Part shown: one piece after another, positions 31,835 to 43,645 of the stretch
Layout of the letters: the number at the start of each line of letters is the position of its first letter
Position numbering within the stretch: the first letter of the stretch is position 1
Assembly: GCF_041381155.1 (NCBI RefSeq)
Contig: NC_091144.1
Location: 2,976,001 to 3,040,000 of the forward strand
Reading direction: 5' to 3'
Length of the DNA stretch: 64,000 nucleotides
DNA from: Argopecten irradians
Taxonomy: Eukaryota; Mollusca; Bivalvia; Pectinida; Pectinidae
Notes under the pieces: generated by a model
Database searches by the model: none
What the model saw: the letters and a program-made list of their open reading frames with translations, nothing else
What the model was told of the DNA's origin: nothing
Position numbers and translations under genes: made by a program

Positions 31835-33622
31835 CTATCTAGTTTTCCTGATTAGGTTTAGTCTGATTCTTATTGGAAGAAGTATTAGCTTGCCCTTGAC
31901 CTTGACCTGAGACAGCCTCTGGACATCTACTAGCAGGGTGCCCTTTCCTACCACAATTAAAACATGGTTTATAGTTTTTTTTTTAAATTTACCCGCTTTT
32001 TGTACTTGAGTGGACAATTCAGATACTGTTTGTTGTAGCTTTTCTATTTCCTTAGACAGAGTGACAACTGATTCATTCTCTAAAGTTGGAGAGCCAGGGG
32101 AACTGGCTTTCCTAACCGCTGACACTGAAACCCTATCATCCTCCATATATGGTTTCCTCAACATCCCTTGTGGCCCATCAAAAGCTTCGTACTCTAGCGC
32201 CAATGTTATTGCTTGTTCCAAGGACTGAGGATGAGCAAACTGAACATGTTTCTTCATTTCGCGGGACTCCAATCCATCTACGAACTGATCTATTACGTAC
32301 GTCTCTCTAGAGGATCTCGTGATATTTGGATACGCCAGGGTAGCGAGTCTCCTAAGACCATAGCCATAGTCTGACAATTTTTCATTGCTTTGCCTATGTC
32401 TGTGTTTAAATTCACACCGGTGTGCAGCCTCACGCCCAGGGGGTTGAAATTTCTGCATAAGGGTTTCTTTCATAGATGTATATTCCCCTAACTGACCTAA
32501 GGTAAGATCACTTAACACTTTTTGAGCCTCCCCTCTTAAACTCATCAGCAATTGTTGGGCTTTTTCACAACTATTCCACCTATTCCATTGAGCAACCTGC
32601 TCAAAATGTATAATATAATCATGAAAATCTGACCTGCCATCAAACACCTGGGGTTCTTTCTCTTTTCTTTTACTAGTCCTATTATAGCTACCATCGGACC
32701 CACCAATAAGAAAACTAGGGGGCGCCTGGGTACTTTCCCTAGAATCACCACCCCTTTCCCTTGCATTGTGATTTTCACTATCGGTAACTTGTGAACTGGA
32801 CATCTCCGGCATTACCATGCCTGGATCCCCACCAACCACATTTATATTGGGACCACTATAAATAGGTGTAAGATTTCTGACTGTAGAGAAATGAACTCTG
32901 TGTGATTTGTTATCAGGGATAGGTGTACTAGTCTTTCTCTGTGAGTTAACCGAGATACCGGGATTTTGAGGATTAGACTGATTAAGACTTGTCATATTTG
33001 CTTGAGTTTCATTTACTAGTGAGAGATCTGAGGAAACAAAATTGTTTGCCCTACTTATATTTTCAGGAGTATTTTCTACATAGTAAACGTCTCCTGGACC
33101 TGCTGAACCATTTTCTGCAAAATAGGTATCGCTTCTGTTCTGATCAGCGATATTAACACCAGATTCCGGATATATAGTACCAACATGATGGCCGCCGCTT
33201 AGACTCGCCTCGTTCGCTTCCGGTACAGCACGTGCGCGGGACCCCGCGTCTCTGTGTGTATTTTCAAAACCGGTGTAGTTTGGATCTGTCTGTACACTCT
33301 CATGTCGTTTGGATTTAGCTGACATATTTGTCGGGGCATGTGTTTGACTGACAAATCCTTGTCCAAAATGCTGACTTGGAGATTGTGTGTGTTTTGACCA
33401 CTGCGGAATATATTTTGCATCAATAGTAGAGGGGTTCGTGTTGTGTTTTTGTTCACCGGAGTAATGTGCTTGGGAATTATTCGTATTAGCAAGTAAGTCA
33501 CCAGAAGGATTAGTATCATACATGCTGTTATCTGCCAGACTTGTTAATACATCCCTAAATTCTGACTGAGGCTCATCTTCACTCTCCCACCCATCATTAG
33601 ACCAATTATCAAGCGTTGCCAT
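31835..33622 (-). CDS. gag: Gypsy Gag (frame broken before the zinc knuckle)
   Basis: The ORF starts at an ATG 79 bp inside the 5' LTR. The N-terminal half is Ser/Asn-rich and low in complexity. A capsid-like region follows (from about FDGRSDFHDYIIHFEQVAQ to LEQAITLALEYEAF). It then enters a T10 run on the plus strand (31,975-31,984). After the run this frame gives a non-conserved Lys/Leu/Val tail. A CCHC knuckle (C-x2-C-x4-H-x4-C, about 31,923-31,964) is encoded in the neighbouring frame, which stops at 31,839-31,841. The break is either a real one-base indel, a consensus error in the homopolymer, or a slippage site. Confidence 0.88.
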   Translation of the reverse strand: MATLDNWSNDGWESEDEPQSEFRDVLTSLADNSMYDTNPSGDLLANTNNSQAHYSGEQKHNTNPSTIDAKYIPQWSKHTQSPSQHFGQGFVSQTHAPTNMSAKSKRHESVQTDPNYTGFENTHRDAGSRARAVPEANEASLSGGHHVGTIYPESGVNIADQNRSDTYFAENGSAGPGDVYYVENTPENISRANNFVSSDLSLVNETQANMTSLNQSNPQNPGISVNSQRKTSTPIPDNKSHRVHFSTVRNLTPIYSGPNINVVGGDPGMVMPEMSSSQVTDSENHNARERGGDSRESTQAPPSFLIGGSDGSYNRTSKRKEKEPQVFDGRSDFHDYIIHFEQVAQWNRWNSCEKAQQLLMSLRGEAQKVLSDLTLGQLGEYTSMKETLMQKFQPPGREAAHRCEFKHRHRQSNEKLSDYGYGLRRLATLAYPNITRSSRETYVIDQFVDGLESREMKKHVQFAHPQSLEQAITLALEYEAFDGPQGMLRKPYMEDDRVSVSAVRKASSPGSPTLENESVVTLSKEIEKLQQTVSELSTQVQKAGKFKKKTINHVLIVVGKGTLLVDVQRLSQVKVKGKLILLPIRIRLNLIRKTR

Positions 33623-33682
33623 AATAATTGTATACAGTAGTCGAATTAGAAAGGTAAAACAACGAAACGGATTACTCAGATC

Positions 33683-33700
33683 CCATCCTCGTCGCCAATT
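33683..33700 (-). other. Primer-binding site of the Gypsy element
   Basis: On the minus strand the 5' LTR (…TATTACA) is followed after AAT by TGGCGACGAGGATGGG. The TGG start and position fit a tRNA primer-binding site. The tRNA was not identified. Confidence 0.7.
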
Positions 33701-34279
33701 TGTAATAGGACGGAGAGTTATCTCGTCACGTTAAGTAGTTTCCGGATCTGAGGTTCCGTGTTGGTTTACATACCTTGCAAATACGACAAAAACGCTAAGA
33801 TATAAACGTAATATAATTTATTCAAGATACAAACAATATCGGCACAGTTAACAAATAACAGCTTTTAAATGCCGGAGAACGTTAATTTACAATATATTTA
33901 TTCTAAATTCCACCCTCCATTCCCGCTAGTTATAATTTATACTTTTCCCATAGATATTTATCTTGATATATATGATATGGCTACGAGGCCCGATGTCCTA
34001 AAAAGTAAGGAGTTACCTACTCCATTCAGGAGGTGACCCGGCTGACAATATGTTGTCTAGATGCCAAAGTGACAGAGATAGCCAGCGCACGCCCTTATAT
34101 ACCCGTAATAGTAACACAAAAGATTAACGGCATCAAATCAGGTTACATCAGACGTAACTGCTTCAACGGAAGTAGTATTGACTTGATACCCGTATGTAAT
34201 AACATAAATACACATGTATAGCAATAACAATGACCCCACAATTACGTAAGTATAAACATATAAATTCACTCCTGTCACA
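33701..34279 (-). repeat. Gypsy 5' LTR
   Basis: 579 bp, no difference from the 3' LTR found by eye. TATATAAG on the minus strand at 34,094-34,101 is the probable promoter TATA box. Confidence 0.95.
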
Positions 34280-37200
34280 CTCCTGGTATACAGTTTCCAC
34301 ATTAAAAGTTTTTTTGATAGTTCTTTGACGTGTTGAATTATTTTTGGTTACATCTGTTTAAGTGATTATATCAATTTGGGTCATAAAAATTTCTTTATGT
34401 CTTTTGCATTCAAATCATCTATGAATTATGTTGTTACATCTGTACATCGAATATAAAATCATATTGGTAACGAAACAGTATGATTAATGGTCATGGCGTG
34501 TGTGCATGGCATATAGATCGACCAAATGGAATACCAGAAACATATATTTACATAGAGATTAGCAACTCCGCCATTTTCACGATCGGCAGATGTACATGTA
34601 CCTCTGTATGCATGTGCTTAGTTTTTTTTTAGATAAACTCTTAAATAGTTATATTAAATATGTGTACAGCAGAATAACTTTGATACTTTTATAGTTCAGT
34701 AATTTTCAGATGGTTTGAGTTCGATTTTGGATAGAAAAAATAAATATTTTAACTTATATATTGATAAAACAAAATGCGCGTCCGGTTTTGAATGATTGCT
34801 CATTATAACATCAATCAGGAAAACTGGTCACATCAAACCATGATATAATGTTAAGAATAAAAACATTTACAGGATCTTAAATGACCTTTAATTCACGAGA
34901 AAATCGTGAATAGAGTATAAAGTTTTTATTTTTGCGAGCCATGGCCTTACTTATAGAATGTCTGAAACTAATCTGGGGTTTCTTGTGTCACAAAACGTGT
35001 GTTTTACATGCATATCTAGAGACGAGTAAGATCTGCATTAGGGCAAGAGGAGTGCTACGTTTAATAAGCAGTCTGTTCCAAAAGGAGGAACGATCGACTC
35101 TCTGGCGAAGAGGGATCAATTTCATGTACACTGAGTAGAGCTCAGGGTATTTAAATCAATGTTAAGCCTTTCAAATGTCCTCAAAGGCGATGTTTTGATC
35201 ATCTGCCCTAACGGCATATCCAAACTTATTCTGCTGAAAACTACTAGTTCTCCAACTTCAACACATAAATTGGTGATGCTCTGACTGAACTTAAACATCT
35301 ACCAACTCTCTTTCCATAAATACACATGCTTGTTAAACGCACGGTGTACATGGTATTATTATACTTTTGATAAAATCTCTTCATAGATCTGCTAACTTTT
35401 GCATTTGTACTTGAATATACAGTCTGTCAGAAAGGGTGACCATGGGTTCATCCTAAGATATGATGGCTCACACATCTGAATTGCTTGTTGACTTCATTTG
35501 ATTGGGATTTCACAATATGCGTAAATACTCGGACATTCAGATACAGGAACCATGTTGTGAAGAGCTCCGCTTGCAAACTGTTCAAAAACATATTGTCAAA
35601 TGTTCATCATGATCTGAGTGCAGCACCATGAAACTTTTCTCAGACAGATTTTTTTTTAACTCGTGTCTATATAAAATCATATACTTGAGTAAAACATCTG
35701 TCTGAGAAAGTTTTATGGTGCCGGGCCCTGGTGTTCACTGTTGAGTGGTCTAGTCTAGTTTGCGAGATGTTCGCAAGTCAATCATATCTTTCTTGTCCGG
35801 ATAAACTACATATCATTGCAAATTGTTTTTAGGTAGAAACAAATCATTTCTTTGTTTATGAAATTGGGGCATGTTGCAAAAAAGGACATCGAGTATGTTA
35901 TTGTACACTGAAGATAAACATTTCTACTATTGCAATTATTGTAAGTACATTGTATATCTGTGTGAGTGTTTTCATGTTCTCGTGTATGTTGTAACTAGGG
36001 ACAGAAAATAATCTTACTGTACTCGCGCATGTGTTATCAAGAGAATGTAAATCAATAGGAACGCTCACGTATTTAAAGCTAAGCATAAGACGACGTCAAG
36101 GCAGACATGAGTATATGAAAAGTGGTTTAATAGTGGGAAATAAAGTCTTATTTAACATTTTATTCTTACACTGTAGGGCATGTAATTCTTAAACTAGAAA
36201 ACCAAAATTGTCCTTGTTCCAACCAAGCAAATAACGTGTACATTCTAAAAACATATAAACTATATGATTGGTCGGTGTCACAGGTATTTGTATGGTCTAC
36301 ACCTCAGTGTAATTCATAGCAGTGCGTCTGGACCAATCCAGGTATAGGGCAAAGTCGAAACTCCTTAAATACCCGAAAGGCCTAACCGGAATATATCTGT
36401 AGTGCAAAGTCACCAGTATGGCGTAAATTGAACGTGTACTCAACTAAGTACTACATCACTAGAATCGCTGTAAGCTATTGCGTGCTTTACAGCCGATAAC
36501 GATGGATTCGCATATAGTCAATGTATAATTACATATTCTTATCTGCATCAGCGAGCCATCTTCAACACTGGCTGAATTGCACATGGAAGTGCATTTCATT
36601 AAAATCCTTGATCTAGTGAGATCTACGTGATCAACTTAACCTTACTAACCCTGGCCACAACTCATACCGACTTGTATTTATATATCTGCCTTTCTTAATA
36701 ATCCGATGACAAAATAGCGACATTTTCTCCGTACCTGCTTTGTGTAAAGACACCCTGTTGGTTTCTTAATAAAATCCATAAGTTGTTGGTTTTGTTGATT
36801 TCACTTCACACAGTAATATTTTCTTATTACCTCTTATGGATATTATCCAAATCTTTCTTGTCTTGAAATATTTTCCTAGACATGTAACAGGGTGCCGTAA
36901 GAGGACGGAAAGATCTATTCCCCCAAAATGACTTTTCGAATGGATTGCTATAACCGGGCTGTAAAAGTTGCCTTTTGCATTTTTTTCGTCTAACAATTAT
37001 AATCAATCCACTCCATATGCAAGTATTCTATCTAAACCTGAAACATGAAAACATATGTACCTTTTTCTTCACTTGTGGTCGTCACATATTTTTAGATGTC
37101 ATTTTTGATCATATATATTTGAATGGCGGTAGTACCAGATAAAGCTTCAGTATACATTGTACATGGATGGCCACACGTGTGTCTGAAAATGTGTAGTTTT

Positions 37201-39440
37201 TCTCACGTTGCGTGAGATGTTTTTTTTATGTGAGACAGGTAATGAAAATCACGAAGCTATAACATGAGAGTTGGAGACCTTGATGTACAATACCATAAAG
37301 ACATCAAACAAATGATTTTCCTCAGCCTTCTAGGAATAAAATGAGCTAAGTATACTGGAAATATAAGCCACTATCTAACTGATATCCCCAGTTTTCCTAT
37401 TTGTGACCATGACAACCAAATTTTCAAATTCAAATTACAGACATCTACACGTTACAACAAGTGACCAAGTTTGAAAAAAATATATTCCAAAGCTATAATT
37501 ATCAATTAGCCATTTTCAAAACCATGAAAGCCAATGTGGACAAAAGGAAACATACATGTACATCTACAGTTTTTCTCCATCATTGTTGGGAATTTCATTA
37601 AAATTGACCCAGTAGTTTAGGAGGAGTTGTCCAAACACATTTCCTCCATAGCTAAGTATAAGTGAATAACGCAGAAATAAAATAAATTAGAAGAAAAGAA
37701 CATATGTACTGTGACATGGTCACCAAGGCAAGCAGTCAACAATTTGTTGAAAAAGGCTGCATACACATCTACACAAGGGCTGCAACCTTGTTGTCAAGTT
37801 TCATTCAAATTGGTCTAGTAGTTTAGGAGTTGTTTAGACATTTTGCTATGAATAGACAGACAGACATACTGATACCAGTATATGGGGATATACTTATAGT
37901 AAATGTTGTACCGTGCCTGCCTGGGCTTGCTGAATGTATCGATGATAAATCTCGGTCATAGTAACGCTCTATGAGCCACTCTAGATAATGAGTAAGACAA
38001 ATGCAATTATGTTATATGCTACCGGTAGATTGTGGCTGGTTTCTTTGTGCAATTGGTGTATCTGCCTATCTGTGCATATTTCATCTTCCATGTGTAGGGT
38101 AATGCAATTTATAAACAGGGTAGTAATACTTTCTTACCGGCATCAATGTAGTGTATTTCCTAGTTTTATGGTTTAGAGATATTACAGGTGTACCAAATGT
38201 ATTTTTTCATGAGTAGTTTATTTTAAAACAATCATAATAAAAATAGAACTGGAACAGTTTTATCAATATGACCTTGACAGAAAGCTAGTTATGTTATAAT
38301 GACCTTGGTATCATGAGCTAGTAGAGATGAGTTGCCAACTAACTTCGGTACAGTTGTGTCAGGGTTACAAGTGAAATTATATATCATACATGGATATCGA
38401 AATGTATTATCGTATGATTTATTTGTGAAATACGGATATCAGCACATGGTCAACCTTGACTTCTAGTGACAGTCAGTCTGTTGCACCCAGTACTATCTAT
38501 AACGGGCGTTTATCAGTCAATGTGGTTATATATCGCTCTTTTATTGGACCTGGACAGAGACAAATATTCTCTTTCTGTCAAGGACACTGGTGCTGCATCA
38601 CTAATATTTATTGCACACGACTAAGGTCATATACAGGTCTAGTATTGGATTCGTGAGGTTTCTCTGTTTGAGGCTAAGTTGTTTTACACTTTTCGTGTAC
38701 AAGTTGGTGATACATCTGTACTCGTAGCTAGTGTAAAACAGGGCTATTAGGAGGAAAGTCAATCGGTTTGCCAAATGTTCACCAGGGAAAAAATGTATTG
38801 AACACAAGAGTTGTGGACTGGCTTTCGCAGAAGACTTTTCACGCGTTCTCTCTCCAGTTGAATGTTCCAGAGCTAAACGCGTGTATGGTAATCAAATTGT
38901 CAGAGTATAACAGCAGATTATCTTCATAGGCTCTTCTGCGTAGTTTACGTGTACCTTGAGTATAGTTGTCTAGGGGCGAAAACAGATAGAAACAAAACGA
39001 GCCGATCAGTATACTAAACTTAATACCGATAAAAGCTACAAATATAAACAAACACTGGTTATAAACAGGTATTACATCCGCCGATCAAATCTGGGTCAAC
39101 GTACATGTAAAAAACTAATGTATCAAATTCGATAAGGCTTATCTAATTGATGTTAGTGAACATATCAAATGGAAATTGAAAACAAAATCATGACGATGCA
39201 CAGTAACTAGGGCGTTTGAATGGCCGCTGATCATTGTATGATGAAGAAAGGCGACTGATTTTTGGATTTTACGGTTTCTTTTCTTAATCTCTGAGCTTTA
39301 TACTCAAATACAGACTCTCATATGTAAACGATTTTATATTGCATCTTTATTGTATTTAACTTTATAATCACAAGTCTGTGTACTAACCAACTAAGTATCC
39401 TGAAACGATGATTTTATTCAAACTCTGTCATAGCCCGAGA
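34280..39440. other. Gene-poor intergenic region
   Basis: No ORF with recognisable protein similarity on either strand. A foldback lies at 35,628-35,735. A diverged repeat with ...AGTAGTTTAGGAG... (twice, near 37,610 and 37,820) and a short AGACAGACAGACA run lies at about 37,430-37,870. Confidence 0.45.
35628..35735. repeat. Foldback with ~27-bp inverted repeats
   Basis: CACCATGAAACTTTTCTCAG...CAGAT is mirrored by ATCTGTCTGAGAAAGTTTTA...GGTG, with a ~55-bp spacer. Short MITE-like inverted repeat. Confidence 0.7.
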
Positions 39441-39533
39441 TACTCTGGCCCTGACACCAGACTTAGACATTATGACAGATAGATGTCTGGTTTTGGGCCA
39501 GAGAGCAGTAGTACTCGAAAACCTGGAATAAGC

Positions 39534-39894
39534 CGACACCGTTTGGTATCGGGCCAGGTACTCTCCGATTCAGACTACTTACAAAATATTACCACTGAGA
39601 ATCGCCACTTACCGTGGTCTTTTCAACAAATGAATAATTTATCTACTCATAGCCATCCATTTCATCACGCATGCACGTTCTATTGTGTCAACACAATAGT
39701 TTCTTTTCCGCAATTTTAAATTTCCCTCGTCGTCGTCGCCATTTTCTCGTAGTATGCAAATCATCTTTAATCTCGACGGATTGCTATATTTGGGTAGATA
39801 TAATATTCATTTGTTGTATAGACTAAGGTTAGTGGTGTTTCACGGTGGTCAGTCTGAATCGGAGATGACCTGGCCCGATACCAAACGGTGTCAG
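39534..39894. repeat. Inverted repeat with ~48-bp arms
   Basis: GACACCGTTTGGTATCGGGC...ATTCAGACT (39,534-39,580) recurs as its inverse complement at 39,847-39,894. The spacer is about 265 bp and contains no recognisable gene. Probable non-autonomous DNA element. Confidence 0.75.
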
Positions 39895-40351
39895 TATTTT
39901 AACAGATATGCGACTTCATTGAACAAATCATGCAAGTATTTAGGCGTTAGATCGTAAAAGGTGACTAATTTTGGGATTTTATCTTTTCTCTTCTTTGTAA
40001 CTGACTTTCTCTTTGACCTTGTGATGAGCGGCCCGTTGTGAGGAAGTAAGCTGTTGGTTCTGTCCCGTGGCCGAGACACACTATAGTCTATAAAACTGGT
40101 GGTTTCTGCTTATAATCAATCGGTATGAATGGAAAAGGACGACTGGTTAGTCCGTTGTCAATATGTTCGTTATCATTGGCGGTGTACTTCAGTGGGATAA
40201 TATTACACGTATAAAACGTAAAAAACATCACTATTATAAAGCGACACCATATGAATATACCGCATCCTTCCAAAACAAAGACACCCACCTTAGATGTTAG
40301 AAGAAAGTTAAGCCAAACGAAACAACGCCTACAAATGTATCTATAAATAAA

Positions 40352-41091
40352 CAAGAGGCCCAAGGGGCCTTGACGGTCACCTGAATATTGATTTACCTTA
40401 GTATTATATAATGTCAGTCAGGACCATCATGAACATTTAATATCTAATTGCTATTCAATAAATTACACATTTCTGAAGAGTATTTGATTCTATCATTTCT
40501 GGAATTTCAGAAGATTTTTGAAGTGTTTGCCTATTTGACCCCTTTTGGCCCCTCTCAGTCATGAGGAAATTGTTAATACAACAAAAACGTGTAAGATTCA
40601 ATGGCCATCTCATACTGATAATTGCGACAGTTTTGACTCATTTCCTATTACAAAAGACCAAATAATGCTCAAAAATGTGTTTTCTCTATATAAACTATGG
40701 TAACTTTTACCCTCCTCACGGGGAAACGCGATAAACCAGGGACATCAAATTCACAATTTTCGTAACGGATCTTAAGATCTTACATCTATGAAGAGTATTT
40801 GATTCTATCACTTCTAGAATTTCATAAGATGATTTTTGAAGTTTTAGCCTATTTGACTACTTTTGGTCCCTCCCCTCAGGCCCCTAGGGACTATATAATT
40901 AATAATAGGGAACCATAAAATTCACAATTTTGGTTGACCCTTGTTCATGGAGAGTTTCTGCAAATTTCTGCACGGTTTTGTTCCAGTGGGTTTGGATAAG
41001 AAAACGAAAATGTAAATTGTTTATCGCTAAACGACGGACGACGCATGACGACGGACAAAAGGCGATTAGAATAGGTCACTGAGACTTCGTC
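40352..41091. repeat. Second pearl/Helentron-like element, right hairpin truncated
   Basis: The left arm ACAAGAGGCCCAAGGGGCC is nearly identical to the element at 3,953. Two diverged internal units (around GAAGAGTATTTGATTCTATC at about 40,475 and 40,790) share TAGCCTATTTGAC with that element. The right arm has ACGACGGAC repeats and half of the terminal hairpin (GGTCACTGAGACTTCGTC), after which similarity to the expected end stops. Confidence 0.6.
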
Positions 41092-42598
41092 ATACATAAC
41101 CACTGCTAATATTGCAATTGGGTAGGATAAAACAATACCAAAAAAAGAACGATCAAGAATTAATTTTATTTGACGTACAATCAATAACAAAATATAACAA
41201 CGACACTGTAAACTAAAACCTCCATTGATACTAAGCATTCTACTGTAGCCAAAATGTAATATACAGTCACCATGGATATCTAGCTTACTTCGATATCGAC
41301 TATATACTAGACTTTAGTTACAGCGTTAATATTTGCATTGTGCTTGATTGCATAGAGCGAAATACACAAAGACTCTGCAAATTAAATGTAACAAAATATT
41401 CATATCAGCAAGTTTGAATTTGCACATTCATGTCATTTCCTGAACACGCCAATATAATATGTGTTGAACACAGACACGTCATTTTTTTAAGTACTAAATA
41501 TTTGATTTGCTCATGCAAGTATACATGTTTTGATAGATAGATCATCAATGCAAATTGTAAGTAACTTTCGATTGCTAGGCTATTGTTAATATCATAGTAT
41601 ATGATAAACTATGTAATTTAACAATCTAAGGTAATTTAGATAATGGGCATCAGTTGCTATGGTGAGGATTTTGTAAATAAAAACATTTTGTGCTCAGTGG
41701 ACACTGATATTAGAAACACATAAATGCCGTACTGTCATTTAACCTTGCCTATCTCTATACGGTGATCTTTATAGAACACTAGATAGTATTAGTCTAGCAT
41801 TTGTTTATATAGAATTCAGTTGGATCTTGTTACACCTTCAACCATAGCTCACACACCTGAAACATGGATACCGATCTATCTCTAAAACTGTTTACAGCAG
41901 AAGACATGGATTTCGGTCTCTACAAACGTTTATATATTAATAAATGAATCACAGTCCCTAAACTGCTGTTTGAATTATTATAAATAATCACAGTCGCGCG
42001 TTTATACCAAAATACTGTACATGAATCACAGTCGATGCAGCCTTGTAACCTTAATCCATGGATCACAGATCATCAAGATTTTATTCAAGATTATAATTTA
42101 TAATCCATCACACACATAAATTAATCTCTTTACCTAAAACGTGTGTAGTCTATGAGTCATAACAATGAATGGATAAAGGCAACTCTCCAACACCAAGACG
42201 GGAACTCCGTGCGTTTGTAGACGATGTGTACAACATGTGCAATGGTAAAAAGCGTTGATGTCAAATTAAACAGAAGTTTGTAGCTGAAGCAGCGAAGTCA
42301 CAATAATAGCCAATGTCACCATCTCAGGATAGTCATACCGACTGTGTTCTGTTTTTACTAATTATTCATTAATTCACATTATACTGTGAAACATGAAATT
42401 CCAACTGTGTAGAACTTTTTCGTGGTTGCAATATGGAACCACGAATATCAAATTTGTTTATTGGAATAGTCGAATCATTGTACATAGATGAAACACGAGC
42501 ATTTTACTCACGAAGGAATTCGAAAGTTCCAAGCCAAAAACAAAGTGTTAGCCATGAACAGTTCCTGTTTTACAGTATCCGTAGTGTATACATCAGCA
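41092..42598. other. Region downstream of the desaturase gene, no gene seen
   Basis: AT-rich with no convincing ORF. It probably includes the 3' untranslated region of the minus-strand desaturase. Confidence 0.4.
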
Positions 42599-43645
42599 TC
42601 ACTGAATACCGACGAAATGAGTGATTGGCGGGGCATTAACCATCAGTTTCTGATACTTTTTCGTGAAGATGTCAAGCCGACTTCGGTAAGTGTCCTCGTT
42701 ATAAGGTAGTCCGTTTTTCCTAAGGAATCGGGACACCGTCGGCTGGATCTTCAGACACATATTGTCGGACAGGGTCGGGAATAAGTGATGCTCTATGTGG
42801 CAGCTGACGATAGAGTGTCCAAAACTATAGTCGAGGATAGGGTTCCGGGGAAGGTTTAGCACTCCAGTGGACATCTGATAAATCCTCACGGGACGACTTT
42901 TCTGGGAGTACATCGGGAGCCCAATGTGCTGGAAAATATTCACGTGGATATATGGAATGATTAGCATCGCACGTGCCGCCCATGTCACTAAGAGAGCCTG
43001 TGTGAATGAAAATCCGGATAGATTCATTAACAGAAAGAAGTTGACTGAAAGTCCAATGCCAGCCAATGTTATATACTTTATCAGTTTCAGCCAACTGCCC
43101 CATACTTCTGATATAGATATTGGTATCGTTATAATCGGGACGAGCAGGGGCGCCACATACATATACAGGTATGCGGGTAGAAATGGAATCTTCCAGGTAC
43201 TGGAGTCTCCAAGTCCGATAATATTGGTATGTGGATGATGTGTCTTTATATGGATATCATACGCCGCATCCGCTGGAAATGTTCCCGCGACATCAGAAAA
43301 TATGTACATCCAAAACCGATTCCATGTGGCGGAGGCACACATTGACCCGTGAGCCACGGCATGCGCGCCTTTAACGGCGATGGAGCTGTGACAGTATCCA
43401 TATATCATCAGTCCTAATGCCACGGCCAGCAGACTATCACAGGACATCAGGTAAACTCCAACTAACACCATCCCAAACACTGTCACCATTATCGCCCAGT
43501 CAACACCGTACAGGTCCCACCAAGAGGCCTTATGAAGGATGGCGTTCACCTCCTCGCGTAAATCGCCCATTTTAGGGATGTCCTTTAATTTAACATTATC
43601 GTAAACCTCCTCTGGTTCACCACGGTTAGGTCCGAAGTAGCCCAT
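42599..43645 (-). CDS. FADS6: Fatty acid desaturase, FADS6-like (348 aa, single exon)
   Basis: Membrane-bound di-iron desaturase of the FA_desaturase family, expected in the endoplasmic reticulum. It has the three histidine boxes: H95-x3-H99 (HAVAH), H132-x3-H136-H137 (HIKTHH) and H283-x2-H286-H287 (HIEHH). Extra histidines lie at 234 and 240, with hydrophobic segments near 50-85, 155-177 and 190-235. Length and lack of an N-terminal cytochrome b5 domain fit FADS6 rather than FADS1/2. The substrate of FADS6 is not established. The start is the only suitable Met, followed by a soluble N-terminus. The absence of introns contrasts with the two other host genes here and could mean a retrocopy, though the frame is fully intact. 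Closest ortholog not confirmed. Confidence 0.85.
   Translation of the reverse strand: MGYFGPNRGEPEEVYDNVKLKDIPKMGDLREEVNAILHKASWWDLYGVDWAIMVTVFGMVLVGVYLMSCDSLLAVALGLMIYGYCHSSIAVKGAHAVAHGSMCASATWNRFWMYIFSDVAGTFPADAAYDIHIKTHHPHTNIIGLGDSSTWKIPFLPAYLYMYVAPLLVPIITIPISISEVWGSWLKLIKYITLAGIGLSVNFFLLMNLSGFSFTQALLVTWAARAMLIIPYIHVNIFQHIGLPMYSQKSRPVRIYQMSTGVLNLPRNPILDYSFGHSIVSCHIEHHLFPTLSDNMCLKIQPTVSRFLRKNGLPYNEDTYRSRLDIFTKKYQKLMVNAPPITHFVGIQ

Larger units (their letters stand above)
26109..34279 (-). mobile_element. Complete Ty3/Gypsy LTR retrotransposon (8,171 bp) with gag, pol and a zinc-finger third ORF
   Basis: Two 579-bp LTRs starting TG and ending CA enclose gag, protease-RT-RNase H-integrase (in that order, typical of Ty3/Gypsy) and an extra ORF. 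Next to the 5' LTR (right, in minus orientation) is a likely primer-binding site (about 33,683-33,700, TGGCGACGAGGATGGG on the minus strand). Next to the 3' LTR is a polypurine tract (26,688-26,700). No difference between the LTRs was seen by eye, pointing to recent insertion. The flanks do not show a matching 4-6-bp target duplication (ATGAT on the left, CTCCT on the right). Gag has a one-base frame break at an A10 run. Confidence 0.95.

Noticed and set aside
34033-34221. 62-aa ORF, identical in both LTRs
   Set aside because: It lies wholly inside the LTR on the strand opposite to the element; explained by LTR duplication.
34932-35138. 68-aa ORF in the intergenic region
   Set aside because: No similarity I recognise and no supporting splice or promoter signals.
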